This document shows, in pieces, positions 43,090 through 52,358 of a DNA stretch of 64,000 bases. Location of the stretch: assembly GCA_016342755.1 (NCBI GenBank), contig JAEINS010000013.1, forward strand, positions 1-64,000. Reading direction: 5' to 3'. The notes under the pieces were generated by a model that did not search any database, was not told where the DNA came from, and was given only the letters and a program-made list of their open reading frames with translations. The position numbers and the translations under genes are program-made. Source of the DNA: Melioribacteraceae bacterium (GTDB lineage: Bacteria > Bacteroidota > Ignavibacteria > Ignavibacteriales > Melioribacteraceae). How positions within the stretch are numbered: position 1 is the stretch's first letter; each line of letters opens with the position of its first letter.

Positions 43090-44127
43090 ATGAAACTATC
43101 TGATTTTAAATATAATCTTCCTAAAACTTCAATTGCTAAATTCCCGGTTGAACCGAGAGATAGTGCAAAGTTGATGGTTTTAGATAGACAAAATCAGACT
43201 ATAGAAACAAAGAAATTTACCGACATAGTTGAGTATATGTCGAAAGGTGACGTTCTTGTTGTTAATGAAACGAAAGTAATGCAAGCTAGATTATATGGTA
43301 ACAAAGAAAGAACAAATGCGAAAATTGAAGTTTTTGTGCTTCGTGAATTAAATTCTGAAGAAAACATTTGGGATGTTATTGTTGATCCGGCACGCAAAGT
43401 AAGAATTGGTAATAGAATTTATTTCAATGATAATTTATGGTGTGAAGTTATTGATAATACAACTTCAAGAGGACGTACAGTTAGATTTAATTGTGAGTCT
43501 GGCGATGTTTTTAAGGAAATTGAGAAAATTGGTTTAACTCCGTTACCGCCATATATTAAGCGTGATGTTGTTCCTGAAGATAAAGAAAACTATCAGACAA
43601 TGTTTGCTAAAGAAGATGGTTCGGTTGCCGCGCCAACTGCTGGTTTGCATTTTACACCTGAGTTGATAAAGAAGATCAAGAAAAAAGGAATTAAGATTGT
43701 TCCTGTAATTCTTCACATTGGTTTAGGAACATTCAGACCTGTTGAAGTTGAAGATTTAACGAAACACCGAATGGATTCTGAGTACTTTGAAATTCCTGAC
43801 GAAACGGCAGATGTTATTAACAAAGCTATTGATGGTAAAAAAAGAGTTTTTGTTACTGGTACAAGCGCAACCCGTGCCGTAGAAAGCAGTGTAACAGCCG
43901 AAGGTTATGTAAAGCCTGATTACGGATGGACTGATAAGTTTATATTCCCTCAATATTCTTTTAATGTATGCAGACAGCTTATAACTAATTTCCATCAGCC
44001 TGAATCTACCCTTTTAATGCTTTCAACTGCATTTGGCGGATACGATTTTGTTATGAAAGCTTATAAACATGCTATAAAGGAAAAGTATCGTTTCTTAAGT
44101 TATGGCGATGCAATGCTGATTATCTAA
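43090..44127 (+). CDS. queA: tRNA queuosine synthesis enzyme QueA (S-adenosylmethionine:tRNA ribosyltransferase-isomerase)
   Basis: Moves the ribosyl group of SAM onto 7-aminomethyl-7-deazaguanine in tRNA to make epoxyqueuosine. The 345-residue protein opens KLSDFKYNLPKTSIAKFPVEPRDSAKLMVL (in parts). It has DVLVVNETKVMQARLYG, the core AAPTAGLHFTPELI, and HIGLGTFRPVEVEDL. The C-terminus has TNFHQPESTLLMLSTAFGG. GGAGAG lies before the ATG. ispD follows with a 2-bp gap, so the two are cotranscribed. Confidence 0.97.
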   Translation: MKLSDFKYNLPKTSIAKFPVEPRDSAKLMVLDRQNQTIETKKFTDIVEYMSKGDVLVVNETKVMQARLYGNKERTNAKIEVFVLRELNSEENIWDVIVDPARKVRIGNRIYFNDNLWCEVIDNTTSRGRTVRFNCESGDVFKEIEKIGLTPLPPYIKRDVVPEDKENYQTMFAKEDGSVAAPTAGLHFTPELIKKIKKKGIKIVPVILHIGLGTFRPVEVEDLTKHRMDSEYFEIPDETADVINKAIDGKKRVFVTGTSATRAVESSVTAEGYVKPDYGWTDKFIFPQYSFNVCRQLITNFHQPESTLLMLSTAFGGYDFVMKAYKHAIKEKYRFLSYGDAMLII

Positions 44128-44129
44128 TT

Positions 44130-44807
44130 ATGAAAAATATTGCTATAATACCTTCAGGCGGCAGCGGATTAAGAGCCGGTGCCAATATTCCTAAGCAATA
44201 TTTAAAGTTTAACGGGAAAGAATTAATTGCTTACACATTGGAAGTTTTCCAATCGTGTGAGCTAATTGATGAAATAATTATTCCGGCAAAAAAAGAATAC
44301 TTTAAGCTATTGAACCAAATTAAAGAAAAGTATTCTATAAGTAAATTGATAAAGATTGTAGAAGGCGGGAAAGAGCGCCAGGACTCTGTGTATAATGCTC
44401 TTTCCCATATTTCCACAGATGAAAAAACGTTTGTAGCTGTACATGATGCTGCTCGCCCGCTTTTACCAATTAATATTTTAAATACCGCTTTAAAATCTGT
44501 TCAGAAGTTCGATAATATTGTTATCGCTATAAATGCAAAAGATACTCTTATAAATGGCGATGAATTTGTTGATTCTTTTATTGAGAGGAAATCTGTATTT
44601 TATGTTCAGACTCCACAAATTTTTAAGTACGAAAATTTGAAAAAAGCCATGGAATTGGCCAAAAAAGAAAATTTTTATGGTACTGATGAGTCGATGTTAG
44701 TAAAAAGAGCCGGATTTGAAGTGAAAATAGCTGAAGGTTCAGCTCTTAATTTTAAGGTTACAACAGAATCGGATATTGAATTATTTAAGGCAATAACAAA
44801 GGTATAA
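44130..44807 (+). CDS. ispD: 2-C-methyl-D-erythritol 4-phosphate cytidylyltransferase
   Basis: The third enzyme of the MEP isoprenoid pathway, transferring CMP to methylerythritol phosphate. The N-terminal nucleotide loop is IIPSGGSGLRAGANIPKQYL. GGKERQDSVYNAL and VAVHDAARPLL, with the substrate lysine and aspartate, follow. QTPQIFKYENL and TDESMLVKRAG complete the family pattern. Length 225 is normal. The first residue of the motif (S in PSGGSG) replaces the usual A (PAAGSG), a tolerated change. Confidence 0.95.
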   Translation: MKNIAIIPSGGSGLRAGANIPKQYLKFNGKELIAYTLEVFQSCELIDEIIIPAKKEYFKLLNQIKEKYSISKLIKIVEGGKERQDSVYNALSHISTDEKTFVAVHDAARPLLPINILNTALKSVQKFDNIVIAINAKDTLINGDEFVDSFIERKSVFYVQTPQIFKYENLKKAMELAKKENFYGTDESMLVKRAGFEVKIAEGSALNFKVTTESDIELFKAITKV

Positions 44808-44879
44808 TGAGAAATTGTTAAGATTTATTTACTTTGTAAAAGTTATATAAATTCTATAAATTTAACTTCTTGTTATTAT

Positions 44880-44896
44880 CCTTTATAGTATAAAGG
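44880..44896. promoter_or_regulatory. Small palindrome upstream of plsY
   Basis: CCTTTAT-AGT-ATAAAGG, with perfect 7-bp arms, lies 40 bp before the plsY start. Operator-like position; function unknown. Confidence 0.3.
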
Positions 44897-44935
44897 GTTG
44901 TTGTATTAGAGTAAAAAAATAATAAAAGGATTATT

Positions 44936-45595
44936 ATGTACGAATTTTTAGCAATAATATTATTGGCATATTTAGTAGGCGCAATTCCTACAAGTATTAT
45001 TGTAAGTAAATTGGTAAAAGGTATAGATATAAGACAGCATGGAAGCGGTAATGCCGGCGGTTCAAATGTATTTCGTGTTATTGGCTGGAAATTTGGCATT
45101 TTAACAATTGTTCTTGACGCGCTAAAAGGTGTAATTGCAGTTGTATTTATTTCACGCTTATTTTCAACTACAATTCCTTTTTCTAACCAGACTCCTTTTG
45201 ATGATTTTACAATTATTCAAATTTTAGCCGGACTTTTTGCCGTAATTGGTCATATATGGACTGTCTTTGCCGGATTTAAAGGCGGTAAAGGTATTGCTAC
45301 CGCGCTAGGATTTATGCTCTCTATTGTAACTATTGATATGCTACTGGCTTTAGTGATATTTGCAATTGTTGTTTCAATTTCAAAATACATTTCTCTAGGT
45401 TCTTTATCAGCGGCATTTTCAATTCCTATTATAATGATAGTTAGGGAAAATGTTTTTAATGTTGATATTCAGGGATATCACACAATTCTGCCTTTTGTAA
45501 TTTGTATAGCATTATTAGTGCTCTATACACATCGCGCTAATGTTTCCAGATTATTAGCAGGTAACGAAAATCAAATATCATTATCTAAAAAATAA
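44936..45595 (+). CDS. plsY: Acyl-phosphate:glycerol-3-phosphate acyltransferase
   Basis: An inner-membrane enzyme making lysophosphatidate from acyl-phosphate and glycerol 3-phosphate. It has the three short conserved motifs of the family: AYLVGAIPTS, HGSGNAGGSNVFR with the Ser/Arg residues, and FKGGKGIATALG. About seven hydrophobic segments fit the 219-residue length. The next gene, gpsA, supplies the glycerol-3-phosphate substrate, a functional pairing 12 bp apart. Confidence 0.96.
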   Translation: MYEFLAIILLAYLVGAIPTSIIVSKLVKGIDIRQHGSGNAGGSNVFRVIGWKFGILTIVLDALKGVIAVVFISRLFSTTIPFSNQTPFDDFTIIQILAGLFAVIGHIWTVFAGFKGGKGIATALGFMLSIVTIDMLLALVIFAIVVSISKYISLGSLSAAFSIPIIMIVRENVFNVDIQGYHTILPFVICIALLVLYTHRANVSRLLAGNENQISLSKK

Positions 45596-45607
45596 TTTTA
45601 GATTATT

Positions 45608-46603
45608 ATGAAAATTTCTGTTTTAGGTGCCGGTGGCTGGGGAACAGCTCTTGCTATTTTACTCCATTTTAATGGTCATAAAGTTACCCTTTGGGAATTT
45701 GATAAGCGATATGCAAAATCCCTAAAGAGATCAAGAAAAAACAAACTTTACCTTCCCGGTGTAGATCTTCCGGATGAATTAAATATAACACACTCTTTAG
45801 ATGAAGCTGTGCAAAAACAGAATATGGTTGTTATTGCGGTACCTTCGCAATTTGTAAGAAGTGTGCTTTCCAGTGTTAAAAAAATTGATTTCTCTGATGT
45901 AACTTTTGTAAGTGTTTCTAAAGGAATAGAAAAAGGAACGCTTATGACGGTTGAAGAAGTTATTAAAGATGAGTTTCCAAATATAAATGATGAACATTTT
46001 GGAGTGTTGTCCGGTCCAAGTCATGCAGAAGAAGTAAGCAGAAGAATTCCTACTACGGTTGTTGCTGCATCAAGAAGTGATGATACAGCCAGAAGAATTC
46101 AGTCAGCGTTTATGTGCTCCTATTTTAGAGTTTATTCCAGCAACGATATAATTGGTGTTGAACTTGGCGGAGCTTTGAAAAATATATTTGCTATAGGGGC
46201 TGGTATAATTGACGGCGCTAAATTTGGCGATAATACTAAAGCAGCTATTATGACCAGAGGAGTTTCTGAATTAGCCAGGTTAGGAGTTACCCTTGGTGCA
46301 AAGAAAGATACTTTTTACGGTTTATCCGGTATGGGTGATCTTATTGTAACATGCAGCAGTAAACACAGTAGAAATCGTTATGTGGGTGAACAGATTGGAA
46401 TGGGGCACAAGTTAAAGAATATTATAAAGAAAATGGATATGGTTGCTGAAGGTGTAGAAACCACGCGCTCAGCCTACGAACTAGCCAAAATTAAGAGTAT
46501 TGATACTCCGATTATAAACGCTATTTATTCTATTCTTTATGAAGATAAAGATCCAATTCTGTCAACTTACGAATTAATGGAAAGGGCAATGAAACCAGAG
46601 TAA
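45608..46603 (+). CDS. gpsA: Glycerol-3-phosphate dehydrogenase [NAD(P)+]
   Basis: Reduces dihydroxyacetone phosphate to sn-glycerol 3-phosphate for phospholipid synthesis. The Rossmann motif is VLGAGGWGTALAILL, followed by VVIAVPSQFVRSVL, SKGIEKGTL and LSGPSHAEEV. The catalytic lysine is in ELGGALKNIFAIGAGI, with the helical domain continuing GLSGMGDLIVTCSSKHSRNR (in parts). Length 331 is normal. It follows plsY closely. Confidence 0.97.
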   Translation: MKISVLGAGGWGTALAILLHFNGHKVTLWEFDKRYAKSLKRSRKNKLYLPGVDLPDELNITHSLDEAVQKQNMVVIAVPSQFVRSVLSSVKKIDFSDVTFVSVSKGIEKGTLMTVEEVIKDEFPNINDEHFGVLSGPSHAEEVSRRIPTTVVAASRSDDTARRIQSAFMCSYFRVYSSNDIIGVELGGALKNIFAIGAGIIDGAKFGDNTKAAIMTRGVSELARLGVTLGAKKDTFYGLSGMGDLIVTCSSKHSRNRYVGEQIGMGHKLKNIIKKMDMVAEGVETTRSAYELAKIKSIDTPIINAIYSILYEDKDPILSTYELMERAMKPE

Positions 46604-46679
46604 ACGGGTTTTGTTTAAACATTTTTTCTCTTATTTTTACCTCAGGTATATAATCATCTTCTTAAGCGGGTAAATCTTA

Positions 46680-48860
46680 ATGTCTCAAATTAAAATTACT
46701 GATTCCGTAAAATATATAAAGTCGGTTGGACCTAAGCGTGCTGAATTATTTGAAAAGATTGGTATCAGATCAATAAAGGATCTACTCTTTTTTCTTCCAA
46801 CGCGGCACCTGGACAGATCAACAACTTTAACTGCCGACAAAGTGATTGATCATCTTATAAACGGCTACGAAGGCGAGGTTACAATTATTGGGCGGGTTGT
46901 TGATTCTGAAATTATAAGGTACGGGAAGAAGCAGATATTCAAAGTTCAGATGCGGGATTCAACAGGTTTTTTTGAGTGTGTCTGGTTCCAGGGCATTAAG
47001 TTTTTTAAAGGAAGATTCCAGGAGAATGAAGAATATGCAATTGCCGCAAAACCGGTTTTAACAAAATATGGCAACCTTCAATTTTCACATCCCGATTTTG
47101 ATAAACTTGATTCTGAGGAATTTAGCGACTTCAATAATACAGGCAAGATTATTCCTTTTTATAAGCTCCCTAAAGAAGTAAAAGGGAAAAATTTGGGCGA
47201 TTATAGTTTGCGCAAAATAATTTCGAATGCTGTCGAAAATTTTGGAAATCAACTGAAAGAAACTTTGCCCGAAGAAATTATAAAGAGTAATGATTTAGGC
47301 GGAATAAATGAAACCATCCAGAGTATACATTTTCCAAACTCGCTTGAGCAGTTAGGAGATGCAAAAAAAAGATTCAAATTTGAAGAACTTTTTTATCTTG
47401 AAGCATTATTGGCTTTAAGAAAATTCAATATTAAAGGGAATATTCCCGGATATAGTTTTAAAGTGAAGAGCAGATTAGTTCATAACTTTTTAGAAAAACT
47501 TCCATTCGAATTAACACAGGCTCAGTTAAATGTACTTCATGATATCCGTTTAGATATGGAAAGTAATTCGCCAATGAACCGGATGCTTCAGGGAGATGTT
47601 GGAAGCGGAAAAACAATTGTTGCTTTAATCTCAATGTTAATAACGGCCGATAATGGATATCAGTCAGTGATAATGGCACCAACAGAGATTTTAGCAAATC
47701 AGCATTACAAAACTATTAGCAGTTTACTTGCCGGACTTAACATTAATGTTTATTTATTATTAGGCGGACAGAAAAAATCTGAAAGAAAAGAAATTCTAGA
47801 AAAAATAAATTCTGATGAAAAGTCAATTATAATAGGCACACACGCTCTTTTTGAGGATGAGGTTATATTCAGGAAACTTGGATTAGTTGTTATTGATGAA
47901 CAGCACAGGTTTGGTGTTGCCCAGAGATCAAGACTTATTGATAAATCACATTCTCCTGATATTTTAATTATGACAGCTACACCAATACCAAGAACACTTA
48001 CTATGACTGTTTATGGCGACCTTGACCTTTCTATTATTAAGGAGAGACCGGGAAACAGACTGCCGATAAAAACGTATTTGCGCGGCGAAAAAAAACTTCC
48101 GGATATCTATAAATTTATTTGTGATAAAAACAAAGAAGGATATCAGGCTTATATTGTTTATCCGCTGGTTGAAGATTCGGATAAGCTGGATCTAAAATCT
48201 GCGGAAACACATTTTGCTGAACTAAAGGAAACCTATTTCTCAGATATTAGTCTTGGTATTGTTCATGGTAAAATGAGTTGGAAAGAAAAAGAAGAAGTAA
48301 TGAAAGGGTTTTCGGATAAGAAGTTTGATGTACTAATTTCGACAACTGTTATAGAAGTAGGTATAGATATTCCAGATGCAAATATTATGGTTATAAATGA
48401 CGCAAGCCGGTTTGGTCTTTCGCAGCTTCATCAATTAAGAGGAAGAGTTGGAAGAAGTGATAAACAGGCATATTGTATTCTTGTGGCTGAGGATAAATTT
48501 GTTGTCAGTTCAAATAAATTAAACTTTAATTTTGAATATTTATCAAACGCACAGATAGAAAAATTTAAAGCTGCTATCAGATTAAGCTCGATGGTTAAAT
48601 GCAACAGCGGATTTGATCTTTCTGAAATCGATTTAAAACTTCGCGGACCAGGCAATATATTTGGAACTGAACAAAGCGGATTGCCTAATCTGCAATTTTC
48701 AGATTTAAGGGAAGATACAGAAATTCTGTTAAATGCTAAAAATTCTGCTTTCAGTATTATCGAAAATGACCCTACTCTTATAAATCCGGCGTATAATTGT
48801 ATTAAAAGAAAGTTAAAGGAAGTTTATTCTGAAAATTTAAAATTCTCACAAATAGCTTAA
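46680..48860 (+). CDS. recG: ATP-dependent DNA helicase RecG
   Basis: A branch-migrating helicase that regresses stalled forks and processes Holliday junctions. The N-terminal wedge (OB-fold) domain spans about 55-165. Helicase motifs are I GDVGSGKTIVALISM, Ib APTEILANQH, II VVIDEQHRFGVAQR (DEQH), III TATPIPRTL, and VI QLHQLRGRVGRSDKQAYC. Length 726 is typical. It is the last gene of the plsY-gpsA-recG stretch, separated by 76 bp from gpsA. Confidence 0.97.
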   Translation: MSQIKITDSVKYIKSVGPKRAELFEKIGIRSIKDLLFFLPTRHLDRSTTLTADKVIDHLINGYEGEVTIIGRVVDSEIIRYGKKQIFKVQMRDSTGFFECVWFQGIKFFKGRFQENEEYAIAAKPVLTKYGNLQFSHPDFDKLDSEEFSDFNNTGKIIPFYKLPKEVKGKNLGDYSLRKIISNAVENFGNQLKETLPEEIIKSNDLGGINETIQSIHFPNSLEQLGDAKKRFKFEELFYLEALLALRKFNIKGNIPGYSFKVKSRLVHNFLEKLPFELTQAQLNVLHDIRLDMESNSPMNRMLQGDVGSGKTIVALISMLITADNGYQSVIMAPTEILANQHYKTISSLLAGLNINVYLLLGGQKKSERKEILEKINSDEKSIIIGTHALFEDEVIFRKLGLVVIDEQHRFGVAQRSRLIDKSHSPDILIMTATPIPRTLTMTVYGDLDLSIIKERPGNRLPIKTYLRGEKKLPDIYKFICDKNKEGYQAYIVYPLVEDSDKLDLKSAETHFAELKETYFSDISLGIVHGKMSWKEKEEVMKGFSDKKFDVLISTTVIEVGIDIPDANIMVINDASRFGLSQLHQLRGRVGRSDKQAYCILVAEDKFVVSSNKLNFNFEYLSNAQIEKFKAAIRLSSMVKCNSGFDLSEIDLKLRGPGNIFGTEQSGLPNLQFSDLREDTEILLNAKNSAFSIIENDPTLINPAYNCIKRKLKEVYSENLKFSQIA

Positions 48861-48960
48861 ATCAGTTAAAGTTTGCAACAATAGAATATAACAAACGTCC
48901 TATATTTATAAGTAATGTTAAGCATTATTTTAAGCACTTTATTAAATAAAAGTTATTCGA

Positions 48961-48968
48961 TAGTTTTG
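48961..48968 (+). promoter_or_regulatory. Candidate -7 box for propeller phosphatase (TAGTTTTG)
   Basis: TAGTTTTG fits TAnnTTTG and lies 25 bp before the ATG at 48994. No clear -33 element was found. Confidence 0.35.
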
Positions 48969-48993
48969 TATAATCAAAAAATAAATTATTAAT

Positions 48994-51900
48994 ATGAAGA
49001 AAATATTCCAATATATATATTTCTGCTTCTTTCTTACATGCAGAGCAGTTTTTCCTGGTAATGAAATTTTAAAATTTGAACATTTTAATTCTGAACACGG
49101 ATTATCCCAAAGTACAGTTAACGCAATTGTTCAGGATAAAAAAGGTTTTCTTTGGTTTGGTACTGAAGATGGTCTAAACAGATATGACGGCTATAACTTT
49201 AAGGTTTATTATCCAGAAATAAAAAATAGTAATTCTTTAAGCCATAATTTTATTTTAGCACTGTTTGAAGATACTGATGATTGTTTATGGATAGGAACTA
49301 ATGGCGGCGGATTAAACAAGTTTGATAAAGTTCATAATAAATTTACAGTTTATAAACATGATTTGAATGATATTAACTCGTTAAGCAGCAATATTGTTAC
49401 CGGAATATATAAAGACAAGAACGGAATTATTTGGGTTGGAACTGATAACGGGCTTAATAAATTTGATGAAAGAAAAAATAAATTAGTAAGATATATCTCC
49501 TCAAAACATAATAACTCCATTTCGTCTGATTATATAAGCGTTATAAAGGAAGATAGCGATGGTGTACTCTGGATTGGCACTAATAACGGGCTAAATAAAT
49601 ATAATAGTGAATCTGATGATTTTGAACGATATCTGCAAAATGAAAAAAATGAATTTGTTGGGGATTACATTTACGATCTTTACGAAGATAAAGTTGGCGC
49701 CATCTGGATTGGAACAGATCAAGGATTAAACCGCTACGATAAATTTACAGGCACATTTAAAAATTATACACACAATAAATATAATCCGGCAAGCTTAAGT
49801 AACAGTATAGTTAGAACAATCTGCGAAGATGATCTTGGATTGTTGTGGATAGGAACCGATGGCGGCGGTATATCGGTATTTAACCGATTAACAACTACCT
49901 TCGAGAGACATTCGCATTCAGTTTATAACAATAAAAGTTTAAGTAAAAATGAAATTAGGAAAATCTTTTTTGATAATTCCGGGATTGTATGGGTTTCAAC
50001 TTATGGCGGCGGATTAAATAAATTTGACAGAGAGCGTGAGAAATTTAATCTCTATTATAGAGATATAACAAAACAAACATCACTTTCTAATAATATGATC
50101 TGGAATTTTTGTGTCGACAGCTCAAATATTCTGTGGATTGGAACTGACGGCGGCGGTTTGAATTCTTACGATAAGAGAGAAAAAAGTTATAAAACCTACC
50201 AGCATATTAAAAACAAAAATAGTATTACTAATAACTATGTAAGAGCAATTATAGAAGATAGAATTGGTAATATATGGATAGGAACTGATGGCGGCGGCTT
50301 AGATAAATTAAATCCCGGAACGGGAGAATTTAAGCATTATAAAGCAAAGCAGGATAATAATAGTCTTAGCAGTAACCGTATACGACCGCTTTTTGAAGAC
50401 AGTATGGGAAATATATGGATTGGAACAACTGATGGCGGTTTAAACAAACTGGATGTTTTTACTGATAAAATTATAAGTTATCAGAATATTCCAGATATGA
50501 GTACCAGTATAAGTCATAATTTTGTTTATTCAATTTGCGAAGATATAGACGGGTATATCTGGGTCGGAACCTGGGGAGGAGGCTTAAATAAGTTTGATCC
50601 GGTAAAACAATCGTTTAAAAGATTTAAACATGATGCTGACGACAGTAAAAGTTTAAGCAATGATTTAGTACTGACTATACTTGAAGATTCAAATAGAAAT
50701 TTGTGGTTTGGTACAAGCGGCGGCGGATTAAATCTGTTCAATAAAAAAGATCAAAGTTTTACTCACTTTAGGGTTCAGGATGGATTGCCAAGCGATGTAA
50801 TTTATGGAATTCTTGAAGATAAGTCGGGCGATCTGTGGTTAAGTACAAATAAAGGTTTATCACGATTTGATAAAAAAACGTTAACATTTACTAATTTTAA
50901 TACTAGCGATGGTTTACAAAGCAACGAATTTAATGGCGGTGCTTATTATAAAGCAGCATCCGGCGAAATGTTTTTTGGAGGTATTAATGGATTTAATTCA
51001 TTTTTCCCTTCCGATATTAAACAGAACAAACAAATTCCTAAAGTTATTATAACAGATTTTCTGATTTCAAATAAAAGTGTAGTACCTGGTGATAAATCTG
51101 TATTAAGTAAAAGTATATTTTATACTGATGAAATTGAATTGACTTATGAAGACGATATGTTTTCGTTTGAGTTTTCTTCTTTAAATTTTGCTTCTCCTGA
51201 AAAAAACTTATACAAATACAAAATGGAAGGTCTTAATAAAGATTGGATTTTTTCTAATTCAAATAAAAGATTTGTTACTTATACAAATATGGAGCCCGGA
51301 GAATATACCTTTAGAGTAATGGGTTCTAACAACGATGGAATCTGGAATGACGAAGGTGATTCAGTTAAAATAATTATTTATCCTCCAATCTGGGCAACTC
51401 TGTGGTTTAGAATAATATTATTTGTCTTAATAGTTATTCTGGTCTATTCTTTTATAAAAAGGAAGACTAATGTTATTAGGATGAAAACTGAGCTAAAAGG
51501 TGCTCATGATGCTCAGATGTCGATTATGCCGCAGAGCGATCCGGTAATAGAAGGATTTGATATATCGGGTATTTGTCTGCCTGCGTTTGAAGTAGGTGGC
51601 GATTTTTTTGAATACATTTGGCTGAATGAGGAAAAAACAAAATTGGGTATTGCTGTCGGTGATGTTTCAGGTAAAGCCATGAAATCGGCAGTTACAGCCA
51701 TTATGACCAGCGGATTAATTTTAGCTGAATTTAACGGCCGTTCAAAAACGGATAAAACAATGTCCAGACTTAATAAACCTCTGTTTCAGAAAACAAGCAA
51801 AAGTATGTTCACCGCACTGTTATTGGCCTCGTTTGATAAAGAGAGCAAAGAATGTGAATTTACAAATGCAGGACTTATAAGACCAATTTTAAAAAAGAAT

Positions 51901-52218
51901 AAAGTTGTTACTCACCTAGAATCAGAAGGACCAAAATATCCATTGGGAATATTGGAAAATGTTGAGTATGAAAATAATCATATTAAATTAGAAAGCGGTG
52001 ATGTACTAATTTTCTTGTCTGACGGAATTCCGGAAGCGCAGAATAAGGATCAGCATTTATACGGGCTTAATATTCTTACCGATCTAATATGGAAAATGGA
52101 TACTGATAAATTTTCAGCTCATGAGATTAGAAACAATATTATTGATGACGTTAAAAAATTCTCTGATGGAACAGAACATCCGGATGACATGACTTTAGTG
52201 GTAATTAAGGTCAAATAA
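48994..52218 (+). CDS. Periplasmic two-propeller sensor with Y_Y_Y domain and cytoplasmic PP2C/SpoIIE phosphatase
   Basis: A 1074-residue membrane signalling protein. After a signal peptide come about 14 repeats of the LW(I/F)GT-x-GGLN-(K/R)FD type (residues 45-680), enough for two seven-bladed propellers. A Y_Y_Y immunoglobulin-like domain (about 690-800) and one membrane helix (WFRIILFVLIVILVYSF, near 815) follow. The output is a SpoIIE-type PP2C phosphatase: MPQSDPVIEGFDI, FEVGGDFFEY, VGDVSGKAMKSA and FLSDGIPEAQN, with the metal-binding Asp residues. It should reverse Ser/Thr phosphorylation of an anti-sigma antagonist, as RsbU does. The partner is not in the window. Confidence 0.9.
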   Translation: MKKIFQYIYFCFFLTCRAVFPGNEILKFEHFNSEHGLSQSTVNAIVQDKKGFLWFGTEDGLNRYDGYNFKVYYPEIKNSNSLSHNFILALFEDTDDCLWIGTNGGGLNKFDKVHNKFTVYKHDLNDINSLSSNIVTGIYKDKNGIIWVGTDNGLNKFDERKNKLVRYISSKHNNSISSDYISVIKEDSDGVLWIGTNNGLNKYNSESDDFERYLQNEKNEFVGDYIYDLYEDKVGAIWIGTDQGLNRYDKFTGTFKNYTHNKYNPASLSNSIVRTICEDDLGLLWIGTDGGGISVFNRLTTTFERHSHSVYNNKSLSKNEIRKIFFDNSGIVWVSTYGGGLNKFDREREKFNLYYRDITKQTSLSNNMIWNFCVDSSNILWIGTDGGGLNSYDKREKSYKTYQHIKNKNSITNNYVRAIIEDRIGNIWIGTDGGGLDKLNPGTGEFKHYKAKQDNNSLSSNRIRPLFEDSMGNIWIGTTDGGLNKLDVFTDKIISYQNIPDMSTSISHNFVYSICEDIDGYIWVGTWGGGLNKFDPVKQSFKRFKHDADDSKSLSNDLVLTILEDSNRNLWFGTSGGGLNLFNKKDQSFTHFRVQDGLPSDVIYGILEDKSGDLWLSTNKGLSRFDKKTLTFTNFNTSDGLQSNEFNGGAYYKAASGEMFFGGINGFNSFFPSDIKQNKQIPKVIITDFLISNKSVVPGDKSVLSKSIFYTDEIELTYEDDMFSFEFSSLNFASPEKNLYKYKMEGLNKDWIFSNSNKRFVTYTNMEPGEYTFRVMGSNNDGIWNDEGDSVKIIIYPPIWATLWFRIILFVLIVILVYSFIKRKTNVIRMKTELKGAHDAQMSIMPQSDPVIEGFDISGICLPAFEVGGDFFEYIWLNEEKTKLGIAVGDVSGKAMKSAVTAIMTSGLILAEFNGRSKTDKTMSRLNKPLFQKTSKSMFTALLLASFDKESKECEFTNAGLIRPILKKNKVVTHLESEGPKYPLGILENVEYENNHIKLESGDVLIFLSDGIPEAQNKDQHLYGLNILTDLIWKMDTDKFSAHEIRNNIIDDVKKFSDGTEHPDDMTLVVIKVK

Positions 52219-52332
52219 AATTGTCTTGTCCGATGCAATAAAAATAGTTAAATTTACCATTCAAATTTTATTACCAACAGAAAAGGAAAGCTATAGACAT
52301 ATTTCTACATTTTTAACTCTAATTAAGTAACA

Positions 52333-52340
52333 TATATTTG
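52333..52340 (+). promoter_or_regulatory. Candidate -7 box for TonB receptor gene (TATATTTG)
   Basis: TATATTTG fits TAnnTTTG, 18 bp before the ATG at 52359. This would give a very short leader. Confidence 0.35.
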
Positions 52341-52358
52341 TAAGTTGTTGAGGTTATA

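Noticed and set aside
48994-50900. Tandem DNA repeats encoding GGAACTGATGGCGGCGG-like words
   Set aside because: They are explained by the repeated propeller blades of the protein and are not an independent repeat array or CRISPR.
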